From Eulemur rufifrons (taxonomy: Eukaryota > Chordata > Mammalia > Primates > Lemuridae), in contig NC_090995.1 of NCBI RefSeq assembly GCF_041146395.1, forward strand, positions 12,006,501-12,070,500: a stretch of DNA of 64,000 nucleotides. Reading direction: 5' to 3'. Below the pieces are notes generated by a model that saw only the letters and a program-made list of their open reading frames with translations, ran no database searches and was not told where the DNA came from. The stretch's first letter is position 1; the number at the start of each line of letters is the position of its first letter. Shown here piece by piece: positions 25,096-34,397 of the stretch. Both the position numbers and the translations under genes were made by a program.

Positions 25096-25260
25096 GCCTG
25101 TCTTGTCCATTTGTGCTGCTCTAACAGATGATAAAGAACAGAAATTTATTTTCTCACAGTTCTGGAGAGCTGGCAAGTCCAAGATCAAGGCACCAGAATC
25201 TGGTGAGGGCCTTGTTGCTGTGCCATTACATGGCACCGGGCAGAAGGGCAAAAGGGAACA
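25096..25260 (-). repeat. MLT1-type LTR fragment, antisense
   Basis: 'tgtgctgctctaacag', 'cagaaatttattttctcacagttctgg', 'aagtccaagatcaaggcacc', 'ggtgagggcc' are the reverse complement of the 3' part of an MLT1 LTR. Confidence 0.75.
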
Positions 25261-26649
25261 AACTCCCTCTGTGAAGCTCTTTTGTAACGTTTTCTCACAA
25301 ATGATGATTCAAAAATCTGATACTCTAATCTGATAATTGATACTTTGTGAAGGAAATGACAAGAGTCAATATAATATTCATTCATTCAACTAAAGAATGA
25401 CAGATGGTAAAAATTAATCTCGCTGGCTAGAATGGGAAGACCAAGCAGGAAGATTTTAGTGCATGCACTTTGGAAATCAGCCCTTGTCTCTGAAGGAAGC
25501 TTAGATCTTCAGTTTCATCAGTACTATTACAATGAAACAAAAGTAATTTTTAAGGAGTAACAAACATGGACAAATACAATAAGTTTATATGGACCAATAA
25601 AGTTTATATTCTCCATCTCAGAACAGGGGCAAAGATAAATGAGAGGTTTGTGAAATTGCTTTAGAAAGTCTACACAGCTCTTAGTTGTCCACCTGGCACA
25701 TCAGAAATGCCTGACAAAAGTTTTTGAATGAATGGCTGCTAGTTAACTAATTAATTAGAATAAATGCTAAGTGAGCCAGGGACATGAAAGATAAGAAGAT
25801 ATTGTATTGAAGAATAATTTGTGAATGATTTTCTCCGTTTTTATGAAGGGAAAGATCATGACTTCCATTCCAACTGATTTTCAACACATCTCTCCTGCCA
25901 ACATTCCTTTTTTGCTCATAGTATGACCCATGCAATTAAGTTAGAAGAGACAAGAAATGATATTAGCATTTTACATCGTTCAGAGGGATTAAAGTTAATT
26001 GACTCAATTATTTAAGTCAGCATAAGAATACCTCTGCTCAGAACCTTTTCACTTAAGGATCTCAAGGCACTTTATAAATCTTTAGTGGGAACTATCTCCC
26101 TCTCCACTTTAAATACTAAGAAGCAGAGGCGTTCTTAATTCTAATGAAATTTTTCCAATGGACAAAGACAGATCTTTGCTCTGAATTTAATCCATTAGGA
26201 TGCAAATTGCCCGGAGCCTTTCAAGTTAGTATGAAAGGCAACATTGCAAATAACGAAAAATTCTCCTTTCTAAGGTACACTAGAGGGTCATTTCCCCTTA
26301 ACAATGTACCTCAGAGGACAGCAGTGTTAATGGAAAAAAATCTCCAAACTCTGCAAAATAACTTAAAGAGGTTCATTCTGAGACAAATGTGTGTGAACTG
26401 CCCAGAGCACATGGCCTCAAGGGGTCCTGAGAAAATGTGCTCAAGATACCTGGGTTACAGTTTGGTTTGTATCTACATTCATGGAGACAGGAATTAACTC
26501 CTAAGACCCTAAGTCAATAGAGGTAGGATGCACATTGGTATGGCTCGAAAAGGGTGGGGAGGGATGCAGTTTATAGGTTTAGGTGGGTTGAAAGAGTCGT
26601 TGATTTGTAATTGGTTAAAGAAAAGCAGCTTTGTCTAAAGGCTTAGAAT
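25261..26649. other. Intergenic AT-rich sequence
   Basis: No gene. The 117-codon plus frame (26144-26497) has ordinary composition but no domain, splice context or recognisable similarity. Confidence 0.4.
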
Positions 26650-26974
26650 TTTTTTTTTTTTTGACAGAGTCTCACTCTGTTGCCCAGACTAGAGTGCCGT
26701 GGCATCAGCCTAGCTCACAGCAATCTCGACTCCCAGGCTTAAGCAATCCTTCTGCCTCAGCCTCCCAAGTAGCTGAGACTACAGGCATGCACCACCATAC
26801 CCAGCTAATTTTTTTCTATATAGTTTTAGTTGTCCAGCTAATTTCTTTCTACTTTTAGTAGAGATGGGGTCTTGCTCTTGCTCAGGCTGGTCTCTAACTC
26901 CTGACCTCAAAGGATCCACCTGCCTCAGCCTCCCAGGGTGCTAGGGTTATAGGCATGAGCCACCATGCTGGACC
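26650..26974 (-). mobile_element. Dimeric Alu, strepsirrhine type
   Basis: Begins with poly-T and runs through both arms with the long linker ('ctatatagttttagttgtcc...aatttctttctacttttag'). The target duplication is aaggcttagaat (26638-26649) and aaggcttggaat (26975-26986). Confidence 0.95.
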
Positions 26975-27334
26975 AAGGCTTGGAATGTTTTAACTTAAGA
27001 TAAGCAAGTCTGTTAATCAGAGACAAGCCATCAAAGAACATTTGCTGAAACTCAAGTCATCTGTGAAGTAAACTGATGGCCTGCAGGTGTGGTTTAAGCT
27101 TTACCTTAACCTTAGGCTTAGACTTGTTAATGAGTTACAAAGGATAGCTCCAAAAGGGGAGGGATATGAAGAGACAGATCTGACCTCCCTTCTCATGGCC
27201 AGCAACTCAGCTTGCAGGTATTTCTGGGGTCCCTTTGGCCAAGAGGGGGTCCATTCAGTCAGCTGGGGCCTTCAGATTTTATTTTAGTTCACGGCAGAAA
27301 GAAAACTTACATAGAAGTCTGGGTGGAGCTTTGT

Positions 27335-27799
<465 letters not shown>

Positions 27800-27828
27800 G
27801 CAACAGGTTTCTTAGGCCAAACTAAGAT

Positions 27829-28141
27829 GACTGCCACAGTGTTTTTCCGGCCCTGCCCCCTGGCTAGCTGGCCTTCTGGAAAGGCCTGAGCCAGCACACT
27901 CCTGTAACTAAGGTGTCATGTGCCACGTGAACCCATGGGATGACGCTTTCCCATGGCGTGTCGTCACTATTGCTCAGAGCCATATATAAGCCCTCGCCAT
28001 GTGCTCAGCGACGCTTTTCACCACTGCTGTGTCCCGCGACAATAAACAGCACGTCTCACCTGCGCGCTGTCACTCACCTTTTCTTCCAATTTCCGCAGCC
28101 TGCCCCGGAGCACAAGCTAGCCACAGAGCATCCTCCTCACA
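27829..28141 (+). mobile_element. Endogenous retrovirus 5' LTR (candidate)
   Basis: The layout is that of a retroviral LTR. A TATATAA box at 27983-27989 is followed 52 bases later by AATAAA (28041-28046), a short R region, and then about 95 bases of U5 ending ...ctcctcaCA at 28141. Two bases later comes a match to a tRNA-complementary primer-binding site (28144). The 5' boundary is uncertain: I used the first TG after the neighbouring Alu target site, but U3 could begin elsewhere or extend past the Alu. No matching 3' LTR is visible in the window. No family is assigned. An internal CpG-rich composition sets it apart from its flanks. Confidence 0.6.
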
Positions 28142-28143
28142 CC

Positions 28144-28163
28144 TGGCGTAGGCTGGCAGAATC
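28144..28163 (+). other. Candidate retroviral primer-binding site (serine tRNA-like)
   Basis: TGGCGTAG is followed, after a 2-3 base mismatch, by GGCAG, AT and CG. The complement of the 3' end of mammalian serine tRNAs reads TGGCGTAGTCGGCAGGATTCG. The match is strong for the first eight bases and good beyond, with one extra base. It lies two bases after the CA that would end the LTR, which is the correct place. Confidence 0.6.
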
Positions 28164-28438
28164 CGGAAGGGTTCCTGTCCCCTCCACCGCAACAGGGGAG
28201 GACATGTGGCCTCCTATGGCCTTGTGGCAGCCAGTAGCAGCGGTGCTCATGTCGTGGGCCCTGCCACGGGGTGGGAGCAGGTGTACTATATCCCTGGCGC
28301 CCTGGACAAGGCCTTGAAGGCCTTGGAGGAGTCGCTGCGGCCTAGGGGGGCCCGGGGAGCGAGCAGCTGGCCGGGTGGGCGACTCTTCCTGGAAGCCCTC
28401 CGGGAGCAGCATAAGGATGCCCCGAGGTGAGAACCCAG
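28164..28438 (+). other. ERV leader with splice donor
   Basis: GC-rich sequence between the primer-binding site and the first broken internal frames. It ends in 'aacccag' before gtaagag (28439), a consensus donor, as found in the leader of many retroviruses. A second weaker donor (gaggtgag) is near 28426. The open frames here (28206-28430 plus; 28137-28541 minus) overlap on both strands and are not called as genes. Confidence 0.45.
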
Positions 28439-28599
28439 GTAAGAGAGTTAAAACAGACAGAGGAAAATCTGGAAGCCCGCCTGTAGGAGTGGGAGAAAGA
28501 GCTAAGGAGCGGTCCGACCTTGGACGCCGAGGAGACTGCAAGCAACTGAAGGCGGACAGCCCTCTGCTGAGCGCCCACCTGTCCTAAATCAGAGGATGG

Positions 28600-28672
28600 A
28601 GCATGCGCAGCCCGGGAAGGTGGGGGCGGGGCGCAGGGCGCGCCCACAGTAACCAATCACATCTCTCGCTCT
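28600..28672. promoter_or_regulatory. GC-box / CCAAT / NRF1-like cluster inside the ERV segment
   Basis: Within about 70 bases are gcatgcgc (NRF1-like, 28603-28610), gggggcggggc (GC box, about 28622-28632) and accaatcac (CCAAT, about 28651-28659). Another gcatgcgcgc occurs at 29064. These motifs together are typical of CpG promoters. That they act as one is inference. Confidence 0.4.
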
Positions 28673-28729
28673 GCCCGCTCACCTGCGGGGCTGCCCGAGC
28701 TGGGAAACAGCTGGGTAAACCAGGAGACT

Positions 28730-29402
28730 GTGCCTGCCTGGCTGTTGGGGTTATGGGATGAAGGGCGGGACAGCGTCCTGTGCTCCCCAAGGGAGACGGA
28801 GCAATTGGCATCCTTGACTCTATGTCCTTCCCTGAGGCAGAGCCAACAGACCAGTGGTCGCCGTGGCCAGGGCCACCACTCCTTGCTTGCATGGCTTATG
28901 GCTGCCGTGGGCACAGTGTGGGATGACGCCAGAGAACTGCCTGAAACCGTGAACAAGTGGACTTCATGCACGGACTTAGTTCAGATTCTTTGGGAGTTGG
29001 GAAGGCACCAAGCCATTTTTGCAGTAGACAACCGGTGGGGCCGGATGCGTAGCCTTCACTACACGCATGCGCGCCCTAATCTTGGCCACAGCTGCCTTGG
29101 TTTGGTTGGTTCACTGGCAGCTGTGCTCACTCCCTGTGTGGGGAAGCCCATGCGTGAGGTCACCATGGCCCTGGTGGCTCTGGGAGACACCAAAGAGTGG
29201 ACGGGGGGAAGGGACGAGTGCGTATGCTACAGGGCCCCCTGCAAAGAAGGCAGTACAAGGGGCCCAGCAGGTGTCTCGAACCCAGGTGTGGCTAGACCTC
29301 CTACCAGCAGGAGTAGATAAAGAGAAAGTAGATAAACAGCCTAATGAGGTATTGCTGGCTCTGTGGAATCAGCTGAGATTTCGAAGACAAGTCGGAGGAT
29401 AG
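28730..29402 (+). pseudogene. Broken internal frames of the ERV (gag position)
   Basis: Two overlapping plus-strand frames (28730-29320, 196 codons; 29067-29402, 111 codons) follow the leader. The first carries a Trp-rich stretch with 'ELPETVNKWTSC'. The second ends with 'RTQVWLDLLPAG' and 'QPNEVLLALWNQL', which read like real protein sequence rather than noise. The two segments lie in different frames, implying a frameshift. Position after an LTR, primer site and donor suggests gag, but I do not recognise a specific gag domain. No protease, polymerase or envelope follows: the element stops at a Tigger1 junction near 29400. Confidence 0.45.
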
Positions 29403-30975
29403 CAGAGGTTGGTTCACGAGGTTTAAGGAAAGAAGTCGTCGCCGTAACATAAAAGTACAAGGTGAAACAGCAAGTGCTGAGGTAGAAGCTGCAGCAAGTC
29501 ATCCAGAAGATCTAGCTAAGATCACTGACGAAAGTGGCTACAATAAACAAGAGATTTTCAATGTAGATGAAACAGCCTTCTGCTGGAAGAAGATGCTGTC
29601 TAGGACTTCCATGGCCAAAGAGGAGAAGACAATGCCTGGCTTCAAAGCTTCAAAGACCAGGCTGACTCTTATTGGAGGCTGATGCAGCTGGCGACTTTAA
29701 GTTAAAGCCAACACTCATTTGCCGTTCCGAAAATCCTAGGGCAGTCGAGAATTATGCTGAATGTATTCTGCATGTGCTCTATAAATGGAACAACAAAGCC
29801 TGGATGGCAGCACATCTGTTTACAATATGGTTTGCTGAATATTTTAAGCTCACTGTTCAGACATATTGCTTAGGAAAAAAAAAAATTCCTTTCAAAACAT
29901 GACTGTTCATTAACAATGCATCTGGTCACCCAAGAGCTTTGACGGAGATATACAAGGAGATTGATGCTGTTTTCATGCTTGCTAACACCACATCCATTCT
30001 GCAGCTCGCGAGCGAAGAAGTAATTTTGACTTTCAAGTTTTATTATTTAAGAAATACATTTCTTAAGGCTACAGCTGCCACAGATAGTGACTCCTCTGAT
30101 GGATCTGGGCAAAGTGTTAATAAATTAAAAGCCTTCTGGAAAGGATTCACCGTTCTGGATGCCATTAAGAACATTTATGATTCATGGGAGGAAGATCATC
30201 AACATTAACAGTGGCTGGAAGAAGTTGATTCCAACTCTCAAAGACGATATTGAGGGGTTCCAGATTTCAGTAGAGGGCTCGACTGCAGAGGTGGTGGAAA
30301 TAGCAAGAAAACTCGAAGTGAAGCCTGAAGAGGTTACGGAATGGCTACAGTCTCACGGTAAAAGGTGAATGGATGAGGAGCTGCTGCTTCTGGATGAGCA
30401 AAGAAAGCGATTACTCGAGCTGAAAACGACACCTGGCGAAGATGCTAGGAACATTGCTGAAACGTCAACAAAAAAATCTAGAATATTACAACAATTTAGT
30501 TTGTAAAGCAGAGGCAGGGTTTGAGAGGATTGACTCCAATTTTGAAAAAAAGGTCTCCCATGGGTAAAATGCTATCAAACAGCATCACGTGCTACAGAGA
30601 AATCTTTACTGAATGGAAGAGTCGATTGACAAAGCAAACTTCATTGGTGTCTTATTTTAACAAATTGCACACCACCCCGACCCTCAGCAACCGCCACCCT
30701 GATTAGTCGTCAGCCATCAGCATCCGGCCAAGACCCTCCACCAGCAAAAAAAAATCATGACTCACTGAAGACTCAGCTGATTATTAGCATTTTTACCAAT
30801 AAAGTATTTTTAAATTAAGATATGAGCTGTTTTAGACATAATGCTATTGCACACTTAATTGACTACAATATAGTGTAAACATAGCTTTCATATGTACTAG
30901 GAAAGCCAAAAAGTCATATACTGGCTTTATTGCTGCAGTCTGGAACCTAACCTGCAAGATGTCTGAAGTGTACCT
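29400..30975 (+). mobile_element. Tigger1 DNA transposon, 5' truncated
   Basis: Carries the middle and C-terminal parts of Tigger1 transposase, then the 3' non-coding part ('gacataatgctattgcacacttaa', 'actacaatatagtgtaaacat' in pieces) and a recognisable 3' terminal repeat ending 'gtctgaagtgtacctg' at 30975. The 5' terminal repeat and the DNA-binding part of the gene are missing, and ERV sequence abuts the break. Confidence 0.9.
29403..30706 (+). pseudogene. Tigger1 transposase pseudogene
   Basis: Pogo-like (TcMar-Tigger) transposase of the DDE/D superfamily, which cuts and pastes the element in the nucleus. Reading begins in mid-protein ('[14 protein letters not shown]') and goes on through '[11 protein letters not shown]', which contains the first catalytic aspartate region. 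It continues through '[19 protein letters not shown]' and '[22 protein letters not shown]', then '[19 protein letters not shown]' and a C-terminal 'GKMLSNSITCYREIF'. At least four frame changes and several stops separate the open pieces 29672-29902, 29939-30208, 30159-30368 and 30521-30706. The N-terminal helix-turn-helix region is absent. It is non-functional. Confidence 0.9.
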
Positions 30976-33394
30976 GTATCAGACTCTCTACCTGCTGCTC
31001 AGCTTTGTCTACACTTTCACTGCAGAAGATACGTAAACTACAGAAGAAGCCCTCGGGCTTCTACACTTAGCCTCTGATTGCTTTTCATGGCTGTCAATTT
31101 CTCATTATCCCTCTACAAAGTAGCAGCACAAACTTAGCAGTCAGCCTGCCTTCCTTGTAGACACCATGTCCCCAACATCTTTCAAATGGTTCAATCATTA
31201 CACCTGCAATGGTGTTCGTCTCTCCTGGGATGTTTCCCCCTCCCAGGTTACCATCAGTGAAATCTTTAGCAATGAGGCTGCCACCTAGTTCCAGAGACTA
31301 TCTATCTACCACCCTCGGGATGACCTCTTCTGCCCGCAGGTCGTGCGTTAGCCAGTTCCCACACCCGGTCTTATCACTTGTTTCTTCAAACCATTCCTGG
31401 CACCACTTTGGTCAGCTTGAATCCTCCAAGAAGAAAATGCCAGAATGGGATTAGATGTGCAGGAGATTTACTGTGGGCGGGAAATGTCTGCGAAGGATAA
31501 AAGAGAAAGAGCCAGAGAAGATTGGGGGGAGCCTTCAGACCATATTGCAAGTTTGACCCCTTTGAGAGAGGGGGGAAGTGGAAGAGGATTGCATAGGGTG
31601 AGTCTCCGACATGGCACAGTTCTAAGACCGGCTTAGCCAGACAGAGCCCAGGGGAGTCCTCCAGCCGAAGTCACCTGTCAAAGGGATCTTGTGTCTCATA
31701 AAAGTGGGCCTGCACCAGAATCCCTGTCATACTCAGATTTGGGGTGAGGAAAACCTGTGGGAACCATGGCATCTGTGTGAACACAAGAGTGGATGCAGGA
31801 GGGCAGAGTCTGGAACCATCATCAGTTACATCCCTTCCAGTAGGAAGCCTGAGAAGTGGCGAAAGATGAGCCCACAGGGTAGGCAGGGGTTAGATTAATA
31901 AAGTACCAAGTTTAATACAAAGCTTGAAATGTATCCCGTAGGCCCTGCAGTGTAAGACAGGGTTTAGAAAAAAGATAACAAAGTCAAGAGATAGCTATGA
32001 GGTAGGATTAACCGGACACGATGGCAAATTATATTTGACAACAAGAAAGCAATTTGATTCCCAGCTTTCTGCCTTGGGAAATACGTTGCATGGAGTTAAT
32101 ATTTTGGGGGCAGGATGAACTGAAATTCATCCGTCATTATCATGGGGAAAATTGCATTCTTTAAACCAGTCACCTCGGTATAAAACATTGATTTTGTTTC
32201 TGACTCAATCCAGCATTATTAAATACCTACATAAATAATACACCACCTCTGCTTCCCGGGGGGTTGTTCCCTTCCCACCATGATAACAGCACACACCATC
32301 ATTTCCTAGAGCTTAGCATTGGAGTCCTATCAACAGGAGAAATATAAATTCTTCTTGTTGAGAATAGATTGGTTTTTAGAAGAAAGCTGAGATGCATAAA
32401 GAATGTTTGCACTTATGTACATTCAGAAAGAAAACAGCCTGAGCCATTTTTGGTGGAGAGCCTGATCCGAGGTCACCTGACAAAACTCCCTCGTGTCCCT
32501 CCTCAGACCAGGGGACTCTCAGGCGGAAGTAAAGCCCTTGCCAGGTGAAATCTGCAACGGGAGAGCTGATAGCAGATGTGGACGGCTTCCAGGCCAGCAC
32601 CCCTGTAGGGTTCTCTGTCACTTGGAGAGAGACTCCCTGGAGAGGGGTCAGGACACAAGGAGGAGGAACACTTAAGAAGGCAACTGAGGGACAAAGACAG
32701 AGACAGGAGAGCACATTGAGAATGAAGATAAGCATGGGTCTTAAAGGAAGGCTTTACTACTTCTCTGCAGAACATAGGAGGAAATTTAATTAAGTAAAGA
32801 AAAAGTTCCAGCCTTCCTATTTTATACTGCTTTAAGTATTTACCAGAATATCCTGTTTTGTTTTTGTTTTAAGAAAAACAAAGAACAAAAACATGACTGC
32901 CTTCCGTAGGTGACAGTACTGTGGTCCCAGGAGAGGTAGCATTCAAGAAGAGGACCACGTGACCTCTTGCTTTTCTGCGTCCGGGAACTATCATCTTGCC
33001 CTTGGCATTAGTAGGTTTATAAAGCTCTCCTTCTGCAGAGGGTATCGAGGAATAATGTCCATACTTCTGTTGGGTAGATAGTGAAGGATTTTAGGGCTCT
33101 TAGGGACGAAAGTGGGTGCTGTTGCCTTGGTGCAATTGCCCCACCTGGGAAGAAGGACAGGGGTGGGCCCCAGGCCCCCATCTTGGTCCTGCTCCACCCT
33201 AAGCCTCTGCCGAGCAACTGCCATACCAGGGGGAGGAGGGAACAGCCATGAATCTGCCAATCATAACTCAGCGTGTCCGCTGCAAAAGAAGGCAGAGGAC
33301 TCTCTAGCCCACGGGCCAAGCTGCATTAGGTACGATAAGAGTTTGGAAATTGATCCAGAGCAACCCGCATGCATAGTCTGAGACTCAGGTCATG
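30976..33394. other. Unassigned, probably repeat-derived sequence
   Basis: Moderately GC-rich compared with its flanks, with many short frames on both strands (for example 32376-32735 minus, 32545-32793 plus, 33017-33319 minus) and none convincing. 31385-31960 and 32900-33390 have the look of old LTR sequence but I could not place them in a family. Confidence 0.35.
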
Positions 33395-33716
33395 CAGCTC
33401 CCAACTGTCCAATCAAAGTGGTTCCATGGTGACATCTGAGCCGCAGGGAGGTCCCAATCCAGGCACTGTAAAACAAGATACAGATCATAACCAGTCCCTT
33501 TTTTGCGCCCTTCTTTTTGCTGCAATGATGGTTCTGGTGGTCATCTGTGGCGTGTGTATCATGCTCTGTTAACCTATATCTTGCTCTTGCCCAATAATCC
33601 TGTCTTTCTCTCCTCAACAAACCTCATTTTCCTCCTTGCCTCACTGTGGTGCGTCTGGTCATTTTTCGGCCAGGAGTGCGTTGAGAAAGGACGTTTTCAC
33701 ACTGAAACCTGACACT
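33395..33716 (+). repeat. LTR-like segment
   Basis: Contains a CCAAT-like 'tccaatcaaag', a T/C-rich stretch with 'caataatcctgtctttctctcctcaacaaacc', and an LTR-style end: 'gtgcgtctggtcatttttcgg', 'ccaggagtgcgttgagaaagg', 'cactgaaacctgaca'. The 5' boundary and family are unknown. Confidence 0.4.
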
Positions 33717-34140
33717 TCTCCTGTGGGACATGAGAAAGTAACTCTCAATTTTGAGTGTTAAAGTACGGTGATTGTCGTAGATATCCAATAACTACTGATA
33801 ACTAATAAAACAGCTAATCAGACAAAAGTTAGTGTTTTCTGAAGTGCATTTTGATTACAGCCTCGATTTAATCAAAGAAATTAACCAACTTAAATTTTTA
33901 TTCAATTGTCTCACGCTTTGCCTTAAAAAAATAGTAAATAATTTGTGATTCTTTTTCCAGAAATTAAAATAAAAGAATATGGCTTTACATTATGACAAAG
34001 ATAATATTCTCAACCTTTATATTAAAATTATAAACCTAATGAAGTATAAAAAAATGTTGATGTTGAATTATTTCTGAGCGTATTAGTCATTTACATTATT
34101 TCTAAAAGCGTTAGTTACATTTTACCAATTTTTAAAATCT
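33717..34140. other. Intergenic AT-rich sequence
   Basis: Nothing recognised. Confidence 0.4.
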
Positions 34141-34229
34141 ACATTACAAGCTCCTTGAGTGCAGAAATGATGTATTATCTTTGTAGCCCCTCCATTCCCT
34201 AGCCAGGGTCCCGCAAGTAGCAGACAATT
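34141..34229 (+). repeat. L2 LINE 3' tail
   Basis: 'acaagctccttgagtgcag' and 'cctagccagggtcccgcaagtagcaga' follow the sense L2 end. Confidence 0.65.
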
Positions 34230-34244
34230 AATAATGCTGAAACA

Positions 34245-34382
34245 GCCAGGCCTGGTGGCATGCACCTGTAGTCTCAGCTACAGGAAAGGTTGAGATGGAA
34301 GGATCACTTGAGACCAGGAGTTCAAGACTAGCCTGGGCAACATAGCAAGACCTTTCTCTAAATAAATACATAATTTTTAAAA
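34245..34382 (+). mobile_element. Alu-related monomer with target-site duplication
   Basis: 'gccaggcctggtggcatgcacctgtagtctcagctac' in pieces to 'gcaagacctttctct' and a short A/T tail. The flanks aataatgctgaaaca (34230-34244) and aataatgctggaaca (34383-34397) match at 14 of 15. Confidence 0.88.
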
Positions 34383-34397
34383 AATAATGCTGGAACA

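Noticed and set aside
26144..26497. 117-codon plus frame
   Set aside because: No recognised domain or splice context, so a chance frame remains the best explanation.
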